In this document: in pieces, positions 43,150 through 54,185 of the stretch | How the letters are laid out: every line of letters starts with the position of its first letter | How positions within the stretch are numbered: the stretch's first letter is position 1 | NCBI GenBank assembly: GCA_020310875.1 | Contig: CM035413.1 | Location: 164,670,306-164,734,305, forward strand | DNA length: 64,000 bases | Source of the DNA: Ceratopteris richardii | Taxonomy: Eukaryota; Streptophyta; Polypodiopsida; Polypodiales; Pteridaceae | Reading direction: 5' to 3' | Notes under the pieces: model-generated | The model's database searches: none | Seen by the model: only the letters and a program-made list of their open reading frames with translations | Told to the model about the DNA's origin: nothing | Position numbers and translations under genes: made by a program

Positions 43150-44091
43150 AGAGAGGTGGTCTTAATTTTTTCCCTGGTCTAGACCCATCTTGTCTCTCTT
43201 CAAGAAAGACCACTTCCAATGAAAGGATCCAAAGCAATCAAGACAAAACTCAAAAAAGATCCTATGAGATACTCCAAGGCAAAGACCAACAAAGCGAAGA
43301 CATATTGGCAGCCTAAAACCTCTTCTTGCAACATCCATGGGTATCAAACCCAACCTTGCCCAATGCACAACATATGTTCAAGATGCACACCAAGTATGCA
43401 CACAAACAGAGCCTTATCCAAAGGCCAAGCATCAGGCTCCCTATGTTTAACCTAGGCACAAAGAGGGCACATGTACATACATAGCAAAATTTTGCTTTTC
43501 ATTTTTCTTTTTTCAGGTTTGTGGACAAAGGTGTCATCCGTGGAAATGGTTGATGACAAAGAGAAGGTTCTTGGAGTTGGAAATTTGGAGAAAGCCTCAT
43601 CATCAATTCATCCTTGAGCACTTTGCTCAAGGTCCATTCCATTCTTGCACCATTGTTTTTTGTATGCATTTTTTAGAGTATGCATAAGATAGGGTCTCAT
43701 CATAAGACGGTGCATAGGCACTTTTTTGTTTTTCATCCATGCACCCTTAGTCCACAATCATGCACATGGACTAAGAAGAGATGAATTAATTTCATCTATT
43801 TGTATGTATCTTCCACATTACATCATGACATCTTCATTATGTACCTCTATTACTTAAAAAAAAAACTAGCATCCTCACATTTACACATCTTCATAAAAGA
43901 GGCAAAAAGAACCAAGGAAGAGCGGCCAACTCCAACACAAGGACAATAGAAAAATTGAAGTAAAAAGAAAGAATGAAGCACGCCAAACAAAGCACAAAGG
44001 ACTCAAAGGGACTTCAAAGCACACTTTTCAAAGAAGCTCCACACTTGCAAAGGCTTTGTCAAGGACGAAAAAGTCAAGGAGGGGGGAGTAT
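43150..44091 (+). pseudogene. Probable 3' end of a gypsy element (Gy-D?)
   Basis: An open frame at 43,219-43,455 is Lys-rich then Cys/His-rich (TYWQPKTSSCNIHGYQTQPC, then CSRC), with no recognised family. It is followed by about 600 bp of non-coding sequence and the polypurine tract AAGGAGGGGGGAGTA at 44,075-44,089. Strand and position suit the missing 3' end of Gy-D across the copia insertions. The Cys/His spacing suggests zinc binding; this is inference. Confidence 0.45.
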
Positions 44092-44600
44092 TGATAAGAC
44101 AACATAGATTTCTTGATCCACTCTTATTCATCACCATTTATACTTTTTTCTACTTTCAATTTAGTTTAATAAGCACTCTTGTATATGTGTGTGTGCGTGC
44201 CACACTAGTGAATAAGTGAGATTCAGTCTCCTTTTAGTTGAGAAATCCCACATAGCATGGATTTTACCTATTTTCAATATAAAGAGGTCACTATCTCTCA
44301 TTTAAGGGGAGCATTCTTGGAGATAATGAGATCATGCTAATTTGTGGAATGCTTAGAGAGCTCTAGTTGTCATCATGATGTTGTGCTTGCGTACTTGTTC
44401 TTTTCTTGCCTTATGCTTGTGACATGTTAGTTTGTTGATTAGTGACATGATTATGCATATGAATAAGCTTATGTGTGCTGTTAATGATGTTTTCTTCTTA
44501 TTTCATGCATAGTTTTGTTGTTAATCTCGTGCTAATGAAGCAGCATTGCGTCTGCTAAATGCTTCTATGTGACATTTGGGTCTTGTGAGATGCTCCTTGG
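44092..44600 (+). repeat. 3' LTR following polypurine tract
   Basis: Starts TGATAAGACAAC immediately after the purine tract. A TATA-like CAATATAAAGAGG lies at about 44,274-44,286. The end is not determined; no second copy in the window. It does not resemble the Gy-B or inverted-LTR arms, so if it belongs to Gy-D that copy is a distinct family. Confidence 0.5.
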
Positions 44601-45296
44601 ATTAACAAATATGAGTTGTGATGGTACAACATCACCTAGTCAGAATGGCTAAGGTAAATAGAGCTCATCTACTAGTAAGCATAAATCTTCCAATGGTGCA
44701 TAGTAGAAGTGATGGGGGATGATTCTAACACCCTAATGCAACAATGGAAGATGGTTGCCCTCCACTAGGTACACAAGTAGTGATATATGCTCACTATTCT
44801 CAACTTTTCTTTGCACCTGTATAGAGACTTAAAATGAAACTTTGGAGAGTTAAATTAGACTATAAGAGCTACCTAATAAGCTTTAAATACTCCCAAATGG
44901 ATATTCCAAGTAGGAGAATCATCCTCTGCAAAACAAGCTACCTATTTGTAACACTCTCTGCCTGTGTGCAGAGATATACCTTCACAAAGTTGGCAATTTC
45001 TCACAACTCACTCAGTCAAAGAACTTGAAACTTTGGCAAAGTTTAGGGAAATATATGAGAGAACAAATGAATGATTGAAATCAATAAAAATGATTAAAAT
45101 GAGAGAGCAAACAATGCTATGCAATCTGGTATAATCAATGATAAAGCTACAAAGCAAGTCTATAATAATTGTAGAGACCATACAACCACCCTCAAAATTT
45201 TCTCTATTTTTCACCACTCCTTTTAAATCCAAAATTTGGCTTGAGCTCACTCACTCTGAGCTCAGGTTCTCACTATTCTCAATCACACTAGCATGG
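44600..45296. other. AT-rich interval, nothing recognised
   Basis: No ORF of note, no LTR match, no tandem repeat seen. Might be the remainder of the LTR or old unique sequence. Confidence 0.3.
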
Positions 45297-46758
45297 TCTA
45301 CTTTCACAAACACACATACACATAATGCACACATACAATATCCATACACTTGCACATCCACACACACACACATGGACGTACATGCATGCATACTCACATA
45401 CACCTACACATAAATATATTTACGCACAAAGTTACCAAAAGCCACATGCATATAAACATGCATACTAAAAAATACACATGCACACACATACACATGCACT
45501 TACGTACACAGACATACACACATATTTTACACACTTATGCATACACAATGCACACACAATGCACACACATACACATACATATTTTGTATGCACATAGACA
45601 CACATACATACCTGTAGACATACATAGTGCACACACAGTGATTACAGCAACATTTACACAAATGCAAATGCATACACATACACATGCACGTATTACATGC
45701 ATACACATACATATATATATACATGTCATTTAAACACACACACACACATGCATATATACTTCTACTCCACATATACATAGCAACAGCCACAGACATACGT
45801 ACACATACCAACAGCGACACACATGAAAACACATACACTTCTATACACACATGAAAATTTCACACATACACACACATATCTTACACATACAAAAAATGCA
45901 CATGCATCCACATAACAATAGCCACACATACACATGCATTCCAATAGCCGCCACCCATGTATAAACATGCATGCACACATACACGTACATTCCACCAGGA
46001 GCACACATGTGCATACATACACTTGTACACATAAACATATATTTCACACACACAAAAATAAAACACACATACATACACATATCAAAAACCACACATATGT
46101 ATACACAAGAACTTTCATACACACATGCACATTTTCTGCACCCAAACACATACTAACTGTACACACAAGCATATACAACAACCACACATACACATGCATT
46201 CTCGCCACATATACACATGCATTCCAGCAAGAACTATACACACATGCACTTTCATACACATGCAAATTTCACACACACACACACACAGACACACACACAT
46301 ATACACAAAATGCACATACACACATAAAAACAGCCACACATACAGATGCATTCCAATAGTAGCCACACATGTATATAAATGCATGCACACATAAATGCAT
46401 ACACATGGACATAGTACATACATGCATGCATACTCATATACGCATACACAAAATATATTTACACACAAAGATACCAAAAGCCACACACATATACACATGC
46501 ATACTAAAAAATACACATGCACACACATACACATTCACTTACACACAGACATACACACATTTTACACACTTATGCATACACAATCCACACACATACACAT
46601 GCATATTTGTATGCAAACAAACACACTTGCACACATAGACACATACATGCCTATAGAATACATAGCACACGCACATAGGTTCTAGCAACATCTACACAAA
46701 TAAAAATGCATACACATACAAATGCACGAATTACATGCATACACACACATACACATAA
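45297..46758. repeat. CA-rich microsatellite with about 1.04-kb higher-order repeat
   Basis: About 1.45 kb of ACACATACACATGCATAC-like sequence. Non-CA landmarks recur: ACCAAAAGCC at 45,434 and 46,473; GCACGtATTACATGCATACAC at 45,686 and 46,723; both offsets are about 1,037-1,039 bp. A further landmark, CCAATAG(C/T)...GCCACnCATGTATA, recurs at 45,941 and 46,353. Open frames on both strands are artefacts of a stop-poor alphabet. Confidence 0.9.
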
Positions 46759-46759
46759 T

Positions 46760-47105
46760 GTTGATTTGCATGTTGATTTGCCTCATTCCTTGAGCAGAGA
46801 TATGCTCTGATAAAAATGTTAACAATATACCATGATCCTCCTCCCTAACAAGAAAAAACACAAACCATACTCTAACCCAACCATAGAGCCAAATGTTTTA
46901 TCAGAGATATGCTCTGATAAAAATGTTAACAATATACCATGATCCTCCTCCCTAACAAGACAATATAATTTTGTGCATGTTGATTTGCCTCATTCCTTGA
47001 GCAGAGATATGATCTGATAAAAATGTTAACAATATACCATGATCCTCCTCCCTAACAAGACAAAACACAAACCATACTTTAACCCAACCATAGAGCCAAA
47101 TGTTC
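46760..47105. repeat. Three-copy direct repeat (about 58-bp core)
   Basis: The core CAGAGATATGCTCTGATAAA and following sequence to CTCCCTAACAAGA occurs at 46,795, 46,902 and 47,002. Flanking modules alternate: TGTTGATTTGCCTCATTCCT precedes copies 1 and 3; AACCCAACCATAGAGCCAAA follows copies 1 and 3. Each core holds the near-palindrome ATCAGAGATATGCTCTGAT. Head-to-tail duplication with partial deletion explains it. Confidence 0.85.
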
Positions 47106-49060
47106 TCACCCCTAAGCCTCAGAACCTATAGCTAAACATGTGGCCATCGCCAAAAGGGCCAGCATCCCATACCACCACACCGACAATGTAACACTTGTAT
47201 AAGTCACTCTATCAAGACTAAGAGTCCAAGTGTCTCATATGAGGAATGAATTGCTCTAACAATGTCACCACTACATCAAGTTGAAAAAATCAATTTCATC
47301 AAACCACAAATAAAAAACGTGTTTGGCACTCTTTTAGCGACCAATTACTACCTTTGGAAGTACTAAACCATACACATGACATTTACAAAATTCAATGTAA
47401 CATGCAAATGTGGAATACTTGAAGATTTCATAATGGATGATTATTCATGAACAACCACATTAAAGGTACAAATGTAAGAGCCAATTTACTTGATTCATAG
47501 CTCCAATAATCACGAAAACTAGAACCATCAAACAAAAAAGTTTATCCATCACCTATAACGCACAAAGCTATATCTTGTAAGTTTTATGTTATTGATATAC
47601 TATTCACAAAACTTGGTGCACCATGTAATAGTAGAATACTTTAAGATTTGCACACCATTGGACACACAAAGTTTAGCTAAAATAAACAAGTAAAGACCTC
47701 CTCAACACATCCATTGGAAAAATACATTCACCAATAAAGAAAGGCTTATTGGAATATTGTCACTAGACTTGACATAGTGGAGTAGAACATGGGAACGTTT
47801 CACATGTTCGTAGCTATTCATTTCATTCTTCTCCAAAAATATTCAATATAAATGATCATTCATCACTTCACATCTGTGCACGATGTGCTTTCGTCATAGG
47901 TTTCAAAGTGTGGTTTCAATGCATCACAAATCCATCCACGTATTGTCACAACAATTTAAGGAATGCCATATGATGTATACATTCTTACCAAAGACCATCA
48001 CAAGAAAGTGCCTCAAGCAAGCAAGGAACTTCATAATGACGTAGAAGAACACGACATCGATTCCATTTATACTAGCATTTTTAGCTTACTATCACTCGTA
48101 GTTTGCATGATATATCCTTAGAAAATTAAAAACGTGTTCAAACTGAACCAACATGAAACTTAACCACCTCAAAGTTGGTAAGGGAAATGCTAATCAAATA
48201 CTAAAGAAGAAAATCTCATCTTTTTCTGAAAATACAGTTGCGACTTTTCTGATCCATGGACACCTATTTGATGAGCTACCATCAGACGAAGCAGGATTTC
48301 TCCCCACAATCATAGCCTGCGACCAATCTAACGATCCTTGACACAAGGGGATTTTCCATATGTGTGCATTTGCTATGAGCTATGGCTGCAAAAATGATGC
48401 AATAAAGCTTCAAAGAAAAGAATATTTCTGTTGTACCAATCGCACAACAAAAAGCTTCTCAAGATTGGAAAGATAGTCTTCATGCTCCGATGACTGTGTT
48501 GCCAAACGAATGGATCATAGAGAATGCAACGATGGTGTTCAAGGCAATGAAAGGGATAGGAAGGTACTGGACAGCATGAATGAGTTTGACGATCTAGTCA
48601 AAAATCACTCCTCATAGAAAATAGCTAATGCGTTCGCCAACAGCACAAGGCCCTCCATCATCCCATTGAGCTTACAAATATGCATGCCTCTCCTTGACGT
48701 TGCCGGTGCACATTATGTGAATAGCTTCTGTCTCTGAATTCCTATCACCATGGACACCTTTGCTACCAATATTGCTAAGGGCGATTCTTATTTGGCCAAC
48801 AATATACGGTGGCAATGATGGTGAAGTTGAACTCAGACCGCACACGCCAAGATCTGATGCATGGCAAAGTAGAGCTCTACCATCGCACTCTAAAATCATA
48901 TGTATGGCAAAAGAGATGTGCAATCTCGATTAGGGTTTTTAAATAATTGACCTATATTTATTTTTGTAAGGTTATTCAAATATAGAATTTTTAATATCAT
49001 ATCTCATTAAATTCGCCTTTGGGCTAATTTTTGCCCCTAATTTTTTCCTTGGTCTAGACC
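47106..49060. other. Interval without recognised gene
   Basis: About 2 kb. Short frames only (for example 48,153-48,341 plus and 48,923-48,672 minus); none shows a known motif. No LTR, PBS or tandem repeat seen. Could be old element body or unique intergenic DNA. Confidence 0.3.
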
Positions 49061-49181
49061 ATGGATTATGGATTTTAGTGTGAAAGGGTAGATTTTGTAT
49101 AGGGATTTCTTAGCTACCCATATCATGGTGTGATTTGATTGGGCTCTAAATAATTGCTTCACCATCCAAATTTGCTTGACA

Positions 49182-50078
49182 TTACAAGGGAAATGTGATT
49201 TTGCCTTCTTGATGTAAGGGTCTTTTGGGCCTTCTATGTGAGTCTTTAGGAAAAAAACATTTTTTCATGGGGAATTCAACAAAGGCTATACATACAACAT
49301 GCTCATGCAATGAATCATTAGGTTGTCTGGTTTGGGATTGATCTAGAGATTCATTGATACATTTATCCTTATTACACGTAGAGTCTCTAGATATACAAAT
49401 AGGTGATGGATTGTCATGATTGACCATAGATTCGACATCATTTTCCACTTTATTGATACAAAGTATTTGTTTGTCTCCTTCTTGATGATCCAAGTGTAGA
49501 TCATCCTTGCTCATGGATTCATGAGGGGAATCCAAGCTTAGAGGAAGAGAGGGCCCTTCTATATCCTCCATGCACTTGAAGTCCTCCATTGCTTCATTCT
49601 TTGAAAGTTCCTATGACTTACTCAAAGAAGGATTAGATAAAAACGATGGGTTTTTAATAGACACACATGTAGGTGTGGACATAATAGATGGACAAGACAC
49701 TTAAAATTCTTGATGATTTTGTTTAACAAACCTTTGAGTGCCTATGATCAAGTCTTCATCTATACGTTCCATGAAAAAAAATGTTTCCACAAATTGTATA
49801 TCATTCACTACAATAGGAAACACAACTTGACCCATGCAATCATAATTTTCACCATTGTTGAGGATAGAGCAATGAGTGTTTGGTTGAATATTTTCCAAAG
49901 TAATAGTCACTAAATCAATATAAATTAAATTCCACTCACAATGAGGGTTGATATAAACACTCATCCTTCTATGGTCATATCCCATTCTTATATCCACAAA
50001 AATATTGTGATATTTTCTTGTTGCAAGTAAGGAACCTACCCCCTCAGATATTTCACCAATTTTCTCCACTCTTTGCAA
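49182..50078 (-). pseudogene. Retropepsin-like pseudogene with acidic tail
   Basis: One minus frame with two stops (TAA near 49,699, TAG near 49,610). The N-terminal 125 residues look like a decayed clan AA protease: MSVYINPHCEWNLI where an active-site Asp block is expected (Asp to Asn, Gly lost), a VFPIVVNDIQFVETFFFMER strand pair and LIIGTQRFV as the Ile-Ile-Gly block. The tail is Asp/Glu/Ser-rich (49,589-49,182). It resembles the post-integrase ORFs here in layout (protease-like plus acidic tail) but not closely in sequence. No RT or integrase adjoins it. Confidence 0.45.
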
Positions 50079-50089
50079 TTTTTCTCTAG

Positions 50090-53000
50090 ATTTTTAATAT
50101 TTGTTTTGGGTTTTAGTGTTTTTTTATATGTGTGAATAACTTTTCGAATGGGGTTCTTCTACAAAAAGAAAATCACAGAGTTCATATGTTATATTCAATT
50201 TAGGAGATGGATATGATGCTTTGCTCTCATGAAAGCGAGTGAGTTTCAACACACATTTCAACAATGCATATCTGATTGAGGATGTGCATCACTCATGAAG
50301 TAATGAGATCACACAAGAACTCGGCTTACACTTAAAAAAAAAAGCACACTCAGAATTCATCATTACTACCACCTATTCATAGGATTCCAATAATCATGAG
50401 AGCAAGATTCACATCTATAGGCTTAATGCCATAGAGATTCCTCCCTATATTTAGAAAATTCACAATAAAACCTTGCATTAAACCAAAATGTGTAGTCTGG
50501 TGAATGCGTGGCATAACTCATTTATGGCCTGAATTCCCTCAATCCATGGATATCAGCTGAATTTCTTTGTATTCTTTGTATTATCCATAGGAGTTAGTAT
50601 TTATAAGCAAGAGCTAGAAGAACTTTACCACCAATCCATTTCTGCCTTCCATTAGATAAATGAACAGGATAGACCACATCATATCTGAATATCTCCCAAG
50701 TACCGATTCCCTTTCACCAGCCCCCTTGTCCTTTTCAAAGTAACTTCTTGCTTTTAAGCCAAGCCTCATGTGTGTGGATCCATTGTAGCTTCCTTGAGTT
50801 TGCCTCTGATTGCAAGCTTGCACTAGTCACTCAGCAAGTTGCCTTTATTGTTGTCCGCCTTCAGCCATCAAAGGTAGTTCCCATTAGCTAATCATGTACA
50901 CGCCATTGAATCTTTCAAAAGCTTGAACCTTATTTTCCCATTGCTCATCTGCCAAGGTACATCGGCCAGGAGTTCAAGGTAGGCACAACAATAGCACCCT
51001 CATTCACGTGATCTTGTTAAATTTATGAATGGTGGGAAAGAGGAAAACATGTAGTCCAAAACTTATATTTTCTCTCCTATCATAAATCCCGTGGTCTATT
51101 GAAGCTAGTGTTTTTAAATTGGATACAAAAATAAATAAAATAAAATATTGTTGGGTTGCTTATAAAATTTACATTTGCATAGTTCATAGTCTCTCAAAAC
51201 TCAAAGCCCATGAATTACACCATGGGAGAACTAGTTTTAACTCCCTCTAATTATTATCCCTTCATGACTAACTTGGTAGATGATATCTTTGATGTATTGA
51301 AGTAAGTAGCGCAAGTATCTTTTTCCTTGAAGGATGATGAGTAAATCAAGGTAAAGATTATATCCGTGGTAATTGTGGAAAAATCAAATCATGGAAAAAC
51401 GCAATTTCGGATTGGCCCAACTTGTACAGCTATTGTGAATTAGGAAAAGAGATACGTGTTATCAACATATTCTGAAAGGAAGTCAAAGTGTGGAAGCAAG
51501 AGATGCGGATATAGACGCTATATTCTTGTATATACATCGAGTGCTTCCTAATAAACTGATTAGAATCCGTCTCAAAGTAGTTTAGGACTATTTTTAACTA
51601 TGCGAACCATTTTGTTCTAAAAAAGGCTACCCGTTCTTGTATTAAAAATATTAGAGACTTTTTCCTTTTTGAATAGAGTGTTCTTATTAAAAATATTGTA
51701 TCTTGCCTTTCTCTCATTTTTCTCCTACATTTTGGCTCTTTGGAGAGTTATATGGTGAGGAAAATGTGTCCCCAAGGGATTATGCAGCTATAGAGTATTT
51801 CTTTCTTGCATGGGAGGACTCACACACATGTAGGGAGCTTTAGAATGAGCTAAAACAATTCTTAATAGTGAATTAAAACATGTTTTTTTCCTAAAAACTA
51901 TTCTAAGGGTAGGTTAATTAATTAGAATGTGTAGAATTTTTTTTGTTCCACACTTTTTTTTTTGGGAGAAAGCGTAAATGTCAGCATAAGATTTTTTTTA
52001 TCAAAGTGGTCAAAGCACATTCAAAGGTCAAAGAATGCAGTGAAAGGGAAGAAAAACCATGGATAGGAGAAAGAAGTCTATTAATTTTTCCCATCCCAAA
52101 TCCCTTATATAAGTTTTTTTTCCCATTTTTTACCCAAAATACATTTAAACAGGCCTAATAGTAACCATGTCAATATTGTCGAATCTCAATAGTATTCAAG
52201 GTTCATGGGTAGGAATAGAATAACCACACCAAATCTCATATGTTGACACTGTTCCGACCTCCCAAGAGCCTCTGGAGTCTATTTCTAACATAAGGCCAAA
52301 CACTACATTGTGGACAAAGCTCTTAAACACTCTATATAAATGAAAGAGATCTCATTTGTTAGGTTACTCAATTAGAGATGACAAGTCTTTTAAGCATTGT
52401 ATATAGGCTTTTGCAATACAATGAGCTTCTTGGAGCATTCTATTTCTTGCCTAGTCATGAGTGTGACCATCCTATCCCTACACTCTTTTTTCGAAGTCTC
52501 CTCCCTTTCTACACATGCGCAAGGGCTAGAGTGATAGCCTTTGAGTTGGGAAGCTTGAGGGAGCCAAAAACAACCTAAAACCTACACAAAAAGAGCCTCT
52601 TTAAGTCATGGAGATGGGCAACAAAGCAATCACCCATGCACAAAGAGGGGTAAGTGATCATTTCGCCTTTGTTTTCTTGCTAAAAGGGTAGAGAATGATA
52701 GATCTAGGTGAAATGCAGCAATACAAGTGGTTAAAGAGGTTATAAGGCCAAAATGAAGCTCGTACAAGTAAAAAAGGACAAAAAACATAGAGAAATCACC
52801 TTCATGCAATGAGGTAATTTCTAAAGTTTTGCAGTGTGTATCACCTTTTAAAGCATATATCTATAGGTGCCAAGAGGGATTTACGACAAAAAAATGGCAA
52901 TTGAGCGAGTTTGCAAACTCGTGAATGTGTAGGACGAAGGCACTTTGCAAAGAAATTGCTTCCATGCAAAGTTCTCAGAATTTAGATCTTAGATTTGAGT

Positions 53001-54185
53001 TTCTCAAGTTATTACAATTGTATGCCATAGGGTTGGCATTGAAATCGCCTACGTGCAAAGTGGCCAAAACTGAAAATAAAGACCATGATACCATTCCCAA
53101 AGTCATAAGCTATGTCCATATAAAATCTAGTGCAAAATGACATAATGAAGACCAAGAAACAATCATTGATTGCCCTAGCTTGATGGGGCAATCGCCTCTA
53201 TGCAAGGTGTAGTTTTTTGCCAAAAAGTGGAGTGTAAGTGTTGTTGAGACCTTTTACGAATAGTGCCTAACCATACAGGAGCCAAAGAATTTGCAAAAAG
53301 GTGCAAAAGCACACATCGAAATGCTCTAATCTTACGGCAACTCCTTTGGAAGATTCAATCCAAAGTTTTTCTATGTGTTTTTCTTGAGAAGCATATGCAA
53401 CAAGGCTTAATAAGAGTAATACCAGAAGTTCAAGACACAGATTCAATTTTAGCCTTAAAATCCAATATTTGATTGCTCTAAATTCTAGGGAAATTGCTTG
53501 GAGCATTTTCCACTTATTTCAAAGGAATTTGGACTTGAAAACTTTCCAAAATATTATATGAGCCAAGCCCACTGGCCTATTTTTCATGTATGAGAGCTAA
53601 CACGATATACAGTTGTATTCTTTGCTAAGTACTCATGCTTGGGTATGGGTTAGAAAACCTTCCAGTCATCATGAGCAATTTCTACAAATCATAGCGTCAC
53701 ATCATCTAGCAGAGGTAAGAATGATTTATGCAGCAGTTCAATAAGTGTAAGCCTATAATGTCAAACTTATTTGATTACTCCAGCCATTACTAGTCACACG
53801 GTTAAGATGATGATTGTATCAGAACACACCAATATTTTTAGTGCCTGGAGTTTTAGTTACATGCGAGCCATTTCATATGAAAATGATGCAGTGACTTATC
53901 AAGATTGAACTGTAAGATCAGGTGAGCACATCACACTGGGAATCTTTCCGGGAGTGATAGAACATGCAGGCAATTTATCCACAAAAGAAGCAACGCCAGT
54001 CATATGCCTCTAATCATACTAAGTTTCTCCCAAAATCAGTATAGCGGGTATTTACACAACAATCCCACAGGGTCAGTCACAAGTCTTCAAAAGTATCATA
54101 AAACCTGTGAGTATGCAATAAACACATCATTCATAAGAGAGCATCTATAGGAGTCAGGAGGGATTGTGGCCTATAATGCATTTGT
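50090..54185. other. AT-rich interval; TATA-like site and scattered short repeat
   Basis: About 4 kb without recognised coding sequence. A TATA-like CTATATAAATG is at 52,332. From 52,620 to 53,210 a motif near GCAATCGCCTnCATGCAAAG recurs imperfectly at about 52,625, 52,793, 52,957, 53,040 and 53,188, partly at multiples of about 83 bp, reminiscent of the gypsy leader arrays but too degenerate to call one. Poly-T runs occur near 51,950 and 52,120. Confidence 0.35.

Noticed and set aside
43163-43190. Shared AATTTTTTCC(C/T)TGGTCTAGACC with 49,038-49,062 as evidence of one element
   Set aside because: The match is about 24 bp only, with no similarity on either side; too short to link the regions.
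45138-46685. Numerous His/Thr/Cys/Val-rich open frames on both strands (about 60-141 codons)
   Set aside because: They follow from a CA/TG-rich, stop-poor microsatellite; overlapping frames on both strands with low-complexity products are not genes.
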